DNA from: Mermis nigrescens | Lineage: Eukaryota; Nematoda; Enoplea; Mermithida; Mermithidae | NCBI GenBank assembly: GCA_036768485.1 | Contig: JAVLUZ010000719.1 | Location: 1-64,000 of the forward strand | Length of the DNA stretch: 64,000 bases | Direction of reading: 5' to 3' | In this document: positions 11,346 through 22,382 of the stretch, in pieces | Layout of the letters: every line of letters begins with the position of its first letter | Position numbering within the stretch: the first letter of the stretch is position 1 | Position numbers and translations under genes: made by a program | Notes under the pieces: generated by a model | The model's input: only the letters and a program-made list of their open reading frames with translations | What the model was told of the DNA's origin: nothing | The model's database searches: none

Positions 11346-11744
11346 GTAAGTGAACTGACTCTGACTGACTACTATCCGCCTTGAAAAATAGCCTTTACAG
11401 AAATTATTCTATTATATATATTTTACTGCAATGAATAGCTTGAGAGAATTTCGAAGTAAAAAGTAAATACTATATTTTTTACTAGTGCACGTACGTCGTT
11501 GTTATCCATAAAGTGATTATTACTGTAACACCCGACCTCTTAAATGCTATCATCAGAGTAGGCTGTCAATTGGTCGTCCGTCGGGCAGTGTAGAAATCGG
11601 AGTTACAATTATAGGAAAATTCGATTTCCGAGTGATTTTAATGCACTAAGTCAAAAAGATAGACAATATGTATGTAGGTACTTGCTTTCAAGTGCGTAGG
11701 AAAGTGGAAGCAGGCGGCGCAATGGCACACAAAACAAATTTTAG
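11346..11744. other. Unassigned non-coding DNA
   Basis: No gene or clear repeat. Confidence 0.4.
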
Positions 11745-11954
11745 GTATAGTCTGTTTCATTTATTCGAGAACTTTTTCAGTAAATGTTTTTGAAAGCTAC
11801 AGTATGCCACATAGGTGATTTACTGTAGCTCAACAGAAAAGTTGAGTGGGGGAGAGCGGCCGCTATTCTTTCACTTTCAATGCATTAAACCGTCCATATA
11901 GACTCAATTCGAGCATCTAAATAGGGCTGTGACATACTGCAGTAAGTGTGCTAA

Positions 11955-12050
11955 ATAAAAATCTTGGAGCAGGAATTGATGCCATGCTACTTCGACGACA
12001 ATCGGAAGTTCTACCACTACGCAAAGCGGTAGTTTTCGGTGATGTTTCAA
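11955..12050 (-). repeat. Degenerate tRNA-like (SINE-type) unit
   Basis: Next to GCTAAATAAAAAT. On the - strand it carries a degenerate A-box (GCGTAGTGGTAGAAC) and the GTCGTCGAAG block also seen in the unit at 12660-12765. Probably a decayed relative of that unit. Confidence 0.35.
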
Positions 12051-12344
12051 ATGCTACAGTCTGTTTCATTTATTCGAGAGCTTTTTAGTCAATTCTTTTA
12101 GGGGTTACAGTAAGCAAAACAAGACGAATTACTGTTATTCGGCAGATCAGCTCAGTGCGGGCGAGTGGCTGGAATTCTTCCATTTTAATGCTCTAATCCA
12201 CCTATATAAATATAATTTAGGCATTTAATCAGTACTGGGAAATGTAACGGGGGCGCCGCCTCCCACCGTTGCGTGAGCAAAATTTTACCCGCACCGGTTT
12301 CCCGGATCTTCCGCTCTGAGTTGCGTGTGTATTACTAATCGACT

Positions 12345-12535
12345 CATGGACGTAACCAGAGGGGGGTCAGTGGGGTCTTTTGACCCCCCCAAAATGGAAT
12401 CGTCACAAAAAAATTCAAAGGGGGGAGTAAAGGAAAATAAGCCATCTTCAAGTTTAACGTCGTTTTTTTACCATTTGAGACCCCCCCCCAAAACTGTTCA
12501 GACACCCCCAAAATAACATCCTGGTTACGTCCCTG
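12345..12535. mobile_element. Short MITE with GGACGTAACCAG inverted ends
   Basis: GGACGTAACCAG at 12348-12359 and its exact complement CTGGTTACGTCC at 12521-12532 bound about 190 bp rich in C and G runs. CGACT at 12340-12344 and 12536-12540 forms a direct repeat, consistent with a target duplication. No coding capacity. Confidence 0.65.
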
Positions 12536-12659
12536 CGACTACTCGGGCTCTTGCTCACAATTGCGCAAAGTATTGAATAATATTGAGAAACAATGAAACA
12601 TCAACGTCACGGGTTAAACTTCAAAGTAGGCATTTCTAGCCGTGTAGTAGCACTCCTGC

Positions 12660-12765
12660 TACAGAAATACTACAGTAAGTGCGCTAAATAAAAAGCTATC
12701 GCGTGGAATCGAACCCAGTTGCTTCGACACGACAAGCAGACCACTGAGCTATGAGGGAGTTCGCG
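12660..12765 (-). repeat. tRNA-derived SINE-like unit with A and B boxes
   Basis: On the - strand, CATAGCTCAGTGGTCTGC matches a Pol III A box and GGGTTCGATTCC a B box, at tRNA-like spacing. The stem GCTTG/GAAGC between them is imperfect, so a working tRNA is not supported. It shares GCTAAATAAAAA with the unit at 11955-12050. Confidence 0.55.
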
Positions 12766-13260
12766 GCGTTTCTTAACATTTTAGTCTATTGTGTTTAAAG
12801 TGTCAACTAAGGATAAGCTGAATGCGCGATTTTTATCTGTAAGTTGATTAATTTGCTGGAAGACGAGAATAAATTATGTGGCAAAAATGTTATTGAAAAA
12901 CCCTTCTCTGGTACGTAACTACAGTGAGATCTAGCGAACTACAGTAAATAAGAAAGAAGGGGTTACTGTAGCCTCCGAAAACATTTACTGAAAAAGCTCT
13001 CGGATAAATGAAACAGACTATAGTCTATTGTATTTAACGGTCAATTTATGACAAGCTGAATGCGCGGATTCCATCCGTATGTTGGATGATCTGCTGGAAG
13101 ACGACAATAAATTATGCCGTAAGAAATTTTATTGAAAAACCCTTCTTTCATATGTAGCTACAGTTATCTCTAAATGACCTGCAGTAAGGGAAGATAGAGT
13201 TATTGTAGCCTCGGAAAAGATTTACTGAAAAATCTCTCGGATAAATGAAACAGACTAAGG

Positions 13261-13978
13261 TATTAGTGTTTCAGGAAACTTTGAGTAAAAGAATCTGTAA
13301 CCAGATCCAGCCAGAGTAGTGCAAAAAAGTGGTTGAGAAATGTGCTTGCCAGTATTTATTGAGTGTAATATCGTCGTCATTCTGCCAGTTTAAATCACTT
13401 TTGCCGTCGACGGACATATATTAATACAAATGCTCATAAAGACAAATCCTGTGACTTAAAATTCAATGTTATGGTAGAACTTTACTACATAATTTTCTGT
13501 CTAACTCTACGTTATTGGTAGGTCTCCTCTAATGTAATACATACGTCTTACAAAATCACTCAGTTTGAAGATACGATCACTTTCCCTAGGCCACTTGTTT
13601 GTGTTGCCTCTCAGTTCGTTTTATAATTTTATTAAGAATTTGATAAGCTAACGATTCGTGTAATTTTTATTATCGAAGTAAATATTACCTGTTTCAACAA
13701 TACCTGTAAAAAGTTGAAAAAACAGATTTTTTAGTTAATGACGCCGACGGTGAAAACCGCAAATAATATTGTGAAAAAATATGTAGGTATAATAGAGTGC
13801 TGCTGCTGGAGTTTAAATTGTTTTCAGTTTACAAATAGTATGAAGTTATTGCTATCGCTTAAGAGCAGAACGGGTGCCTACTAGTTCTCATTTGCAATCA
13901 ATTTCCTACGTACATGGACTGTTTATGCACTGCTTTGGACGGAATAGCACTCTTTAACTAATCGTAATTTTTTTCCAG
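13261..13978. other. Upstream intron or 5' region of gene A
   Basis: No coding exon. It ends in a good acceptor (pyrimidine run, then CCAG at 13975-13978), so at least one untranslated exon should lie further left; I cannot locate it or the promoter. Confidence 0.5.
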
Positions 13979-14169
13979 GTAATTCCGCTACTTATTTAAC
14001 CGCACAATGTCGACTAATCGAACGAATTCACTGGAAAACGTTAATTGGTCTGTTCCAATAAGCATCAGTCCGGCGGACTTGATCAATAGCGCCATAAATA
14101 ATAATCCTAATTCATCCAGTTACTACTTGGCTGCAGCTCGAGAATATTCTACCGAAATCATGGATGAAA
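13979..14169 (+). CDS. Gene A exon 1 (start codon at 14007), unrecognised protein
   Basis: First coding exon of an eleven-exon gene of 744 codons. The exon follows acceptor TTTTTTTCCAG and ends at donor GTAAGT (14170). ATG 14007 is the first ATG in the exon and opens a polar, Asn/Ser-rich segment (NNNPNSSS, AAAREYSTE). Ends in phase 1, matching exon 2. Across the gene, the first half is low-complexity (Gln, Ser, Thr, Asp/Glu) and the second half more compact and beta-rich. I do not recognise the family. Introns carry a mariner, a hAT and many MITEs. Evidence for one gene: all ten junctions agree in phase. Confidence 0.7.
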
Positions 14170-14236
14170 GTAAGTAAAGGACCTTACGGTTCTTTATAAT
14201 TAAGATGCGTTTTCGATAATCCTTCCTGATGATCTG

Positions 14237-15443
14237 TAGGCTCATTCATACTTCGTCCGATCCGACATCGGACGACACCGCATGTTGCATCCTGTCGGAC
14301 GCGTGTCGGACAGAGTCGGATGCGACCATACGTGGGCAGCAAGAAAATTCTGGGGGGTGCAAGATTTTTTGAAGGTCAAAAAATGGCCTTAAAAATGGTG
14401 GTATGGCGATAAAAACACCATTTTTCGACGTTTCTCATCAAGCACTATCCATTGGCATCAAAAAATTGCGAAAAAACTAAAAAAATTTTCAAAAATTGAA
14501 TTCTGGGGGGGGGTATTTTGATTTCTGGGTGGGGGGGAATTTTGGTTTCAGGGGGTATTTTGGTTTCTGGGGGTGTATATCCCCAAATCCACCACGCCCA
14601 GGTGTGGTTGGGGGTATGTAACCCCCCAGAAACTAGAATACCCCCCAGAAACCAAATACTCCCCCGAATTCAATTTTTAAAAATTCTTTTTGTTTTTTCC
14701 TCAATATTTTGATGCCATTGGATAGTGCTCGATGAGAAACGTCGCAAAATGGTGTTTTTTCGCCATACAACCACTTTTAAGACCATTTTTTGACGTTTAA
14801 AAATTTTTTCATTCCCCCCTCCAGAAATAAAAATTAAATGCTGAAAGTATCGAAGTTCGTTTCATGCGCCAATTCATTTAAACTTAATAATTTATTTAAA
14901 CTTATTTCCCACAAATATGGATGTTCTTGAACAGCTATGATTAATAACTCCGTAGTAACGTCGTGAAAATCGCCATTGGCCATTTGCAATTAATTAAATT
15001 TTAAACCTGAAAAATACAATAAAATGAATTGACTGCAACAATAAATAGTACAAAATAAACGAGACACGATATGCCACAGCGCTTTTATACGACTAGTACA
15101 GAGCAATAAATTAATCAAAAATTTTAAGCTTGAAAAATGAAATAGTACAAAATAAACAAGGCGTGCAATGTGCTACATGTCGCGCTAATCTTCTTACACG
15201 CTGTAGTTTGAATTTCATGTGTGTCGGACGGACGAAAGTTGAAACCAACTCAACTTGTCCGTTCCGACAAGAAAGTCGCATTGTAAAACAGATTATGACG
15301 TCATGCGCAAAGAAAAGTCGGACGCGTGTCGCATGATGTCGGATAATGTCGGACTCATGTCGGTGCGTGTCGGAGCGCTTCTGTCAATTTTCGCATTCCG
15401 ACACCAAATCGGACGGAGTCGGACGAAGTATGAATGCGCCTTA
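14237..15443. mobile_element. DNA-transposon-like repeat block 1 with TCGGA-rich inverted ends
   Basis: Starts GGCTCATTCATACTTCGTCC at 14239 and ends with the complement-type GGACGAAGTATGAATGCGCC at 15421-15440. Ends are built from TCGGACG words. The interior contains MITE family A material and a unique part (14820-15190). Block 2 (15476-16850) repeats the layout. No transposase visible; read as a non-autonomous element. Lies in gene A intron 1. Confidence 0.6.
14327..14820. repeat. MITE family A, head-to-head pair (A1)
   Basis: 14327-14606 runs CATACGTGGGCAGC to CGCCCAGGTGTG; 14607-14820 repeats much of it inverted (CCATTGGATAGTGCTC, AATGGTGTTTTTTCGCC). The pair forms a long imperfect hairpin with G-run and C-run arms. 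Confidence 0.75.
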
Positions 15444-15475
15444 ACACGTTTACTTGAAAGATTTAAGCCATTCTT

Positions 15476-16850
15476 AAGGCTCATTCATACTTCGTCCGAT
15501 CCGACATCGGACGACACCGCATGTCGCATCCTGTCGGACGCGTGTCGGGCAGAGTCGCATCCGAGTCCGACAGGATGCGACATGCGGTGTCGTCCGATGT
15601 CGTATCGGACATCGGATCCGACTTTCATTCATACTTCATCCGACTTCTTCCGACTAAAAATCAATATTTTCAGCGCAACAAACATTGATGTTTTTATATT
15701 GTCTCTCTGTCGAACAGCGTTTGTACCATAACTACCATAACTGGGCGTGGGGCGTGGGGGGTTGGGGGCATACGTGGGCAGCAAGAAAATTCTGGGGGGT
15801 GCAAGATTTTTTGAAGGTCAAAAAATGGCCTTAAAAATGGTGGTTTGGTGAAAAAACACCATTTTTCGACGTTTCTCATCGAGCACTATCCATTGGCATC
15901 AAAAAATTGCGAAAAAACGAAAAAAATTTTCAAAAATTGAAGTCTGGGGGGTATTTTGATTTCTGGGGGGGGTATTTTGGTTTCTGGGGGGTATTTTGGT
16001 TTCTGGGGGAGGTGCATACCCCCCAAATCCCCCACGCCCAGGTGTGGTTGGGGGTGTGTAACCCCCCAGAAACCAAATACTTCCCCAGAATTCAATTTTT
16101 AAAAATTATTTTTGTTTTTTCCTCAATATTTTGATGCTATTGGATAGTGCTCGATAAGAAACGTCGAAAAATGGTGTTTTTTCGCCATACAACCACTTTT
16201 AAGACCATTTTTTGACGTTTAAAAATTTTTTCACCCCCCATCCATCCAGAAATAAAAATTAAATGCTGAAAGTATCGAAGTTCGTTTCATGCGCCAATTT
16301 ATTTGAACTTATTTTCATCACAAATATGGATATTCTTTAACAGCTATGATTAATAACTCCCTAGAAACGTCGTCAAAATCGCCATTAGCCATTTGCAATT
16401 AATTAAATTTTAAACCTGAAAAATACAATAAAATGAATTGACTGCAACAATAAATAGTACAAAATAAACGAGACACGATATGCCACAGCGCTTTTATACG
16501 ACTACAGAGCAATAAATTAATCAAAAAGTTTAAAGCTTGAAAAATGAAATAATACAAAATAAACAAGGCGTGCAATGCGCTACATGTCGCGCCAATCTTC
16601 CTACACGCTGTAGTTTAAATTTCATGTGTGTCGGACGGACGAAAGTTGAAACCAACTCAACTTGTCCGTCCCGACAAAAAAGTCGCATTGTAAAACAGAT
16701 TATGACGTCATGCGCAAAGAAAAGTCGGAAGCATGACGCATGATGTCGGATAATGTCGGACTCATGTCGGTGCGTGTCGGAGCGGTTTTGTCAATTTTTG
16801 CATTCCGACTCCAAATCGGACGGAGTCGGACGAAGTATGAATGCGCCTTT
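15476..16850. mobile_element. DNA-transposon-like repeat block 2, tandem relative of block 1
   Basis: Begins AAGGCTCATTCATACTTCG at 15476 and ends GACGAAGTATGAATGCGCC at 16847. 16250-16850 is nearly identical to 14820-15440. Block 2 has an extra 200 bp at its left end made of TCGGA words in both orientations (15540-15655). Both blocks contain the same family A pair at the same place, so they duplicated after that insertion, or the pair is part of the element. Confidence 0.6.
15769..16250. repeat. MITE family A, head-to-head pair (A2)
   Basis: Same structure as 14327-14820: CATACGTGGGCAGC from 15769 to GGTGTG at 16046, followed by an inverted partial copy. Part of block 2. Confidence 0.75.
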
Positions 16851-16888
16851 ACTTAAATCTGTGTTGAAATATACGGAATGCTGAAATA

Positions 16889-18401
16889 CAGGGTGTTTCA
16901 TAATGATCTGCTCCCCTAAACAAGCATTTTTATCCAAGCTACAGAAAATTTAAACATACCATATTGTAGAGAATTTAATTTTGCGTTTATTGGTATTTGT
17001 TTCAGGGAAAAAAATTAGTGATTCTTTTTTATAGCATAAAAACGATAAGCAATGCGAAAATTTACAATTGCAAGCCTTGACTCACAATAAAAATCAGTTT
17101 CACCGCCATCCGAATCTCGAACTTGTTTTAATCGTTCAGGCATGGAACACAGGAGGCTCTGGAACAAATTCTCATTAAATTCCAGGCTAGACAAGACAAT
17201 GTTCAAGTTTCTCAACAATGTCTCTTGCGAATAACGCCCTTGACCACTTTCTTGGTGCATCAGATCCTCCCTCTGTCCTTAACTATTTCGCCCAAATTTT
17301 CCGTCGCATTCAGGTCGGGACTGTTACCGGGCCACAAATCATTGCCCCAAAATTCAATGTTCATGTTTCTTAGATAATTTTGCGTTAAATTAGCTTTTAT
17401 GCATGGCGCTCTGTCATGAACAAATGTGGTTTCACCAACAACAAGAACATTATCAGGATCGTTCAAAAATGGTAAAACCTTCTGACTTAGCACAACATGA
17501 CGGAAATATTTACCATTCCACGATTGTCCATGATCCTTAATTACCCAAAGCAAGCGTTTAGCAGTAAACATTAGGAAAATACCAATGCAAGATGGGTTTT
17601 TGACAACACCGCGAAAATGTTCCTTGTCATCGATTTCACCTGGCTCAAGTGCCCAAACGCGGTCATTCTGATGGTTGGGTTTCCGAATTGAATAAATAAA
17701 GAACTCATCACTGAAGGCAAAGTGCTTAAAATCGGATTCATCGTAATCTCTTGCATTTTCAGCAAGAAGCAAGCGATTTTCGCGATTCAGGTTCGTTTTT
17801 AGGGGTTTGGCGATTACGTGAAATGGTTTAAAACCCTGTTGTCGCAAAAAAACTAAAAACTTTGCAGTGACTACGAGTTTTTCCTCTTTCGGCCAAAATT
17901 TGATTCGACAGTCCGCGGCAACTTTTCCGTTGCAATCCAGTACTTGCACGAACAATGTTCTTTGATTCTTGAGACAAAATTTCCGGCCTGCCGCATTTCG
18001 ACAAGTCCGCAAAACAGTCGGAGGGTTTTTTTGCCAGTTGTCTTGAACCCATCTTTCACTCCTTTTCAACCAATTGGCCACCCAATTTTTGGTAATGAAT
18101 TCTGCTCCAGCTTCCTTTGCCTCAAAAAAAGCAGTTGCCCGAATCCTATCCACTAAGCGAGCTTGCTCCGAATCAAAACTCATTTTGAACAAATGGGAAT
18201 AACAAGATAATCCTAAAATAATCAATTTTACAGATGGGATTACTTTACATTGATACAACTTATGACTCATTGTTCAATAAATAATCACAATAATACCACT
18301 AAACGTAGAATTAAATTTTCTACAAGATGGTATGTTTGAATTTGCTGTAGCTTGTTTATAAGGGTCTTTTCCAGGGGAACAGATCATAATAAAACATCCT
18401 G
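16889..18401 (-). mobile_element. Tc1/mariner transposon (DD37E type), complete ends
   Basis: Terminal inverted repeats of about 95 bp: CAGGGTGTTTCATAATGATC at 16889 and, inverted at the right end, CAGGATGTTTTATTATGATC. Element 1513 bp, flanked on both sides by TA (16887-16888, 18402-18403), the target duplication of this superfamily. The right flank is a TA-rich run, so the exact TA is slightly ambiguous. Carries one transposase on the - strand and lies antisense in gene A intron 1. Confidence 0.9.
17015..18270 (-). pseudogene. Tc1/mariner transposase with one frameshift
   Basis: DDE transposase that cuts and pastes its element. The frame opens at 18270; ATG 18183 (MSFDSEQ) is the likelier start because the helix-turn-helix (TKNWVANWLKRSERWVQDNW) follows closely. 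Catalytic residues: D in FSDEFF, D in FVHDRAPC, E in DLNATEN, with 37 residues between the second D and the E, so DD37E rather than the DD34E of classical Tc1. NDRVWA and WPGNSPDLN are family hallmarks. The frame breaks near 17260, where the end of the first part runs one base out of phase with the C-terminal part to 17015. Inactive unless repaired by a close relative. Confidence 0.88.
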
Positions 18402-18403
18402 TA

Positions 18404-18876
18404 TATATAAATATACAGAATTGAACATCGCTTACTCAATTTCGGTTTCCAATCTGTTTTTGAAGTAAAGTGCTAAGGCAATTTTGATAAGATCCAGTGA
18501 CGGATTTAGCATAATAGTCAATATAGGCAGAATTACCTTAATTTTCAGTTTTAGATCAATTATCCGCTTGGAAGCTTTGATTTTTATCCATTTTTGGCAT
18601 TAATCGTCCTATTTTCCTAAATTTTTCATTCTACTTTGAATTTCCAGCACTTTGCAGACAAGTTTCAACATTGATAGCAAATTTTCTATATAACTGTCCA
18701 AACCCGCTTTTATCTATTATTGAACTTTATCCGACTTTATCCTGTGTTTGTAGGATTTTGTGTCGATAAATTCGCTCTAACTCCGTCTAAGCTTAATATT
18801 GAATTGTGTGTCAAATTTTACACTAACGTAAAATATTCTAAATCTACATACAACCTCTGCTCAGCACTTTTTGTAG
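18404..18876. other. Gene A intron 1, right part
   Basis: No repeat recognised; ends in the exon 2 acceptor. Confidence 0.4.
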
Positions 18877-19164
18877 CTTCTTCTAAAAAGCCGAATATTG
18901 ATGCTGTCGATAAGCTACAGATGCATTTGCATCAACTGGCCATACAACAACAAATGCAACAACAGCAACAAATGTTTATGGCAAATGTATTGGCCAGGGC
19001 TGCTGCCGAATTATCGCTGAAGTCGCACAGTGTCACCAACGTCATATCTTCACCAACTCAAGCGATGCTGTCAGCATCGCAAGCCTATCAAATGTTCCGT
19101 GTGGGACATGAATCTCCGGAGCCAGTGCGTGGTATCCTGGCTGGCGCTGCATCCGCTTTTTTCG
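18877..19164 (+). CDS. Gene A exon 2, Gln/Ala-rich helix region
   Basis: Acceptor TTTTTGTAG (18876). Encodes a likely amphipathic helix or coiled coil with LQMHLHQLAIQQQMQ, then an Ala-rich run and a Ser/Thr-rich part. The donor is uncertain: GTTTGA at 19165 gives phase 1 and joins to exon 3; GT at 19129 or 19132 gives the same phase and a slightly shorter exon. If left unspliced the frame stops at 19181, so a short two-exon product cannot be excluded. Confidence 0.65.
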
Positions 19165-19974
19165 GTTTGATTAACCTTTAGTGTTTTTTGAAGTTCTTTA
19201 ATTGTTTGTATAAGAATATTGTTTTTTACAAGGGATACGGCTCGTTAAGTAAGTGTTAACCATTTGATATTCATTGCTCAGAACGTAATGTTGTTACTTT
19301 TTATCAGTACGGCACGTGACGCATACCAAGTAGTGCTTTGCAAATCTAAGTCCTCGGTTATAAAGTCAAACATTCTTCAATACGAATCAGTGAATAAAAG
19401 CAGAAAGAGATGAGTATCTAAATTTTTCATCCTAAACTTTCCTTCTTTTGTGCATTTTTAGATCATTTTTGGTTTTGGTTTATTTGCTCAGTTTTTTGGG
19501 TCCTTTAAATTCTAAGTCCCAATTCTTAAAAAAACTAAATTTCATATTTTTTACTTATTTGCACCGTCATCATCCAAATCCTCCATAATCCAAGTTACAC
19601 GAGTCTGTGGAAACAGGCTTTTCATGTTCTAGTCCATTTACAGCTCAATTTTTCAAGATGATAAAGTTCAAAGTGCGTTTTTCAAGTATGTAAAAGTGAA
19701 TCTTTTTATGAGTTTATTTGCTCCTACTTATTCAGTTTAAAATTAATTAAAATTAGCAAAGAAGTACAAAAAATCATAATTTTAATTGTCATAAATTCGA
19801 ATTTTGTTTTGTTTTCTGAAATTTCAGCAATGTTTAAAAAAGGAGTAAAATTATGGCATTTCTAGAGAAATTAGATATTTCACATGTTAGATATTTGACT
19901 GGAAGATAGAACAAGAAAGCATAATTTTTTACTATGACTGGAGTCATGCGTAATTACCTTACGTGGGTGTGGGG
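19165..19974. other. Gene A intron 2, left part
   Basis: AT-rich; no exon or repeat recognised. Confidence 0.4.
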
Positions 19975-19982
19975 GTTCACAC

Positions 19983-20204
19983 CATAAGTTGGGCAGCACC
20001 GAAATTCTGGGGGGGGGGTGAAAAAATTTTCAAAGGTAAAAAATGGTCTTAAAAGTGGTCGTATGGCGAAAAAACCATTTTTCGACGTTTCTCATCGAGC
20101 ACTATCCAATGGCATCAAAAAATGACTAAAAAAGCAAAAAAAGATTTCAAAATTCGAATTCTGGGGGTGCATACCCCCAAACCCCCTCCCCACGCCCATG
20201 TGTG
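19983..20204 (+). mobile_element. hAT-like MITE family A (A3) with 8-bp target duplication
   Basis: From CATAAGTTGGGCAGC to CGCCCATGTGTG. GTTCACAC is repeated exactly at 19975-19982 and 20205-20212. No coding capacity. In gene A intron 2. Confidence 0.85.
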
Positions 20205-20212
20205 GTTCACAC

Positions 20213-20968
20213 CCGAGAATCCGAAAGTCCCCCCAAAACCGATAAACCCCCAGAATTGAATTTTTGACATGCTATCTTGGGATTTTTGTCAGCTATATAC
20301 CATCCAGACCTCCAGAATTTGGTCGCTGCCCATGCATGGTAATTACCCGCCCCAACATGAGAGTTGATAATGTTCAACGCAATCTCGATAGCGTTGCGTG
20401 CACACATAATATCGACAGTTGATTAGTTAAAAATATCATCGCTCCCTGCAGGACATATTGTGCGCCTGAGTAATAATAGCGGTTTGTCGTTATGAATGGC
20501 ATGCGAAAGGGTCATGCACATGGCATTGTTTATTATCACTGAGGCAGTTTTTAATAATTAACACAAATGAACTTGACAATATTCTCAAAGAAGGACTTGG
20601 TGGTTCGAAGAGGAAACAAACTGAAAATTGGAAATTTGGAAAATTTACTTGGAGACTTGCGAGTTGGAAAGATACTCTTGAATTGGAAGCCTTGAGCGAG
20701 CAAAATCCAGATTAAGCCTCGGGAAGTTGGGATTTGGGACTTAGATTTCTAATGGGCTCCTAGTTTACAAAATTGCATTTAGCCTTGATTACATATATGC
20801 ATTGATGCGCTAGCAACAAGTAAATTTTTTATCTCCTAGTGACTTTCTTCCGCGGTGGACGCCGGACGGCCGACTGCCATGTACATCACTAATAAATTAT
20901 GATTTTTTTAAATGATTGTCATTTTTGGCTGTTTGCTGTATAGGCGTAGTAATTTATTGCAATTCTAG
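20213..20968. other. Gene A intron 2, right part
   Basis: No repeat recognised; a local GGAAATTTGG-type run near 20620-20700 is unexplained. Confidence 0.4.
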
Positions 20969-21375
20969 ACCTTAATACTTCGGGGGTATTACAACCGTCG
21001 ACATCTTGTGGAAGTTCGGTTGCAGCTGCTGCACCGTTGCTACCAACTACTGCTAGCGCCATTTTTGGCTCCATCGACGTAGGTGACGACAACATTAGCG
21101 CTTGTGGTAATCCACCGTTCAATGATTATCACCCGAATACACCTACTGCCAATAGTCAGGCTGAGGATGGCATTGATGGCGAAAATGAAGACGAAGGTGG
21201 CGATTTCGAATTTTCAGCTGTCACTGGCGAACGAAAAACAATAGCTGGCGGCGAAGGCCGAATGAATGTGTTGACAGCCGGGTCGAACATGATTAGACAG
21301 GATTCCAGAATGCATCCTCCAATGCTTTCAGGCCTTCGACAAGGTCACGGAAACGGCAGGGGTGACGCCAAATGG
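20969..21375 (+). CDS. Gene A exon 3, Gly/Asp/Glu-rich acidic segment
   Basis: Acceptor AATTCTAG (20968), phase 1 entry. Encodes about 135 residues: an Ala/Thr/Ser start, an acidic patch (DGENEDEGGDFEF), then a Gly/Arg/Met part (GEGRMNVLTAG, LRQGHGNGRGDAKW). Donor GTATTT at 21376 gives phase 0, as exon 4 needs. Probably disordered; acidic and Gly/Arg-rich parts occur in many regulatory proteins, so no function follows. Confidence 0.65.
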
Positions 21376-21687
21376 GTATTTCCGGTCATTTGATTTAAGA
21401 TGTCATTTTGTGAGCTTAGGAGGACGCGTGCATTCATCATCCGCGCCCAGGGCCGTGCTTAGAGGTTTAGCGGCCCTGGGCGAAACTTATTTTGGCGGCC
21501 CCCATAATTTTTAAAACTGGTATTATAGGCATCATAATTATCACTTATGTTATCCTTTACATATGTACCTATATGTTCGCAGTTAGCATCTTACTGTAAA
21601 TTTACTAACAAAATATATTATTTTTAGTAGGTATCGTATGTTTTTTCTCGAATAATTTACCTATTTCGTGAATGATGACGTGCTTTA

Positions 21688-21955
21688 TTACAAAATAACT
21701 TGCCTAGCTTTCTGAGCGGCAAACTGGTCAATCAATTGCAAAAAATCTAACGAAGATGATAAATCCTTTTCAATTGAAATAATCGCTAGTGCACTTAGAC
21801 GAGAATCAGTCATAGTTGACCGCAAATATGTCTAAATATATCTAACAATACCTATTGCTGAGGCCACAGCAATAGGTATTGTAAGTAAAATTCTGAAATC
21901 AATTATAAGGTTCGGGAAAACATCCTGGAGGTCATTTGATAGATATTTAAGAGTG
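21688..21955 (-). pseudogene. hAT transposase C-terminal remnant
   Basis: On the - strand a frame reads LSNDLQDVFPNL, IIDFRILLTIPIAVASA, then past a stop TYLRSTMTDSRLSALAIIS, IEKDLSSSLDFLQLIDQFAA and a final stop at 21688. This is the conserved hATC dimerisation region (family pattern: ILLTxPVTVASAERSFSK, then YLRSTMxxxRLxxLAxLSIE). The SAERSFSK part is destroyed and an in-frame TAG follows. Only the last 85 or so codons remain; the catalytic part is not visible. Confidence 0.85.
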
Positions 21956-22004
21956 ACTTGAGCGATTCATCATCTTCCCATGTTTTTAAAGCTGGTATTC
22001 GTGG

Positions 22005-22128
22005 GTAGTGCTCAATGAGAAACTTTGAAAACGGTATTTCTTGGCCATACCATCATTTTTAAGACCATTTTTCGACCTCTAAAAAACCTTTCACCTACCC
22101 TCCCGGGATTTTGTTGCTGCCCACACAT
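22005..22128 (-). repeat. MITE family A fragment (A5) inside hAT element
   Basis: Inverse half copy: GTAGTGCTCAATGAGAAAC, GGCCATACCATCATTTTTAA, then GTTGCTGCCCACACATG. No target duplication found. Confidence 0.6.
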
Positions 22129-22382
22129 GCTGCGGGGGTCTTAGGTGGCGCGGTCAAGCGTTCCCTGCGGGGTCCAGGACAGAGTCCCTACAAATTTTGT
22201 AAAAAAAGCATTTTAATGTAAAATAATAACGTTAAAATTTTCGCAAAAACGGCCGAATTTCGGCCCTGAATGGAGCCCAAAAACACTCAAAATTGATGAA
22301 CTCTTACATCTCACAAAACTTCTGAGCTGAAATGCGTTTTTCGACCTCCTGCTAATTACATAGCGCAGCAACGGGTCGCTGC

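Larger units (their letters stand above)
11745..13260. mobile_element. Cluster of MITEs with AGTCTGTTTCATTTAT ends, with SINE-like inserts
   Basis: Four copies of one terminal sequence: AGTCTGTTTCATTTATTCGA at about 11748 and 12058 (+), and its complement ending ATAAATGAAACAGACTA at about 12995-13021 and 13233-13257 (-). Next to each is a CTACAGTA-type block. The pattern fits nested or tandem non-autonomous DNA elements with inverted ends of about 50 bp. Similar ends bracket 38735-38965. No transposase is visible inside. Confidence 0.6.

Noticed and set aside
12660..12765. Functional tRNA gene on the - strand
   Set aside because: A and B boxes are good, but the anticodon arm is imperfect and acceptor pairing is not seen; classed as SINE-like.
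15130..15731. Open frames of 60-158 codons in the TCGGA-rich blocks
   Set aside because: The same peptides appear in the second block because the DNA is duplicated; composition follows the TCGGA words. No gene.
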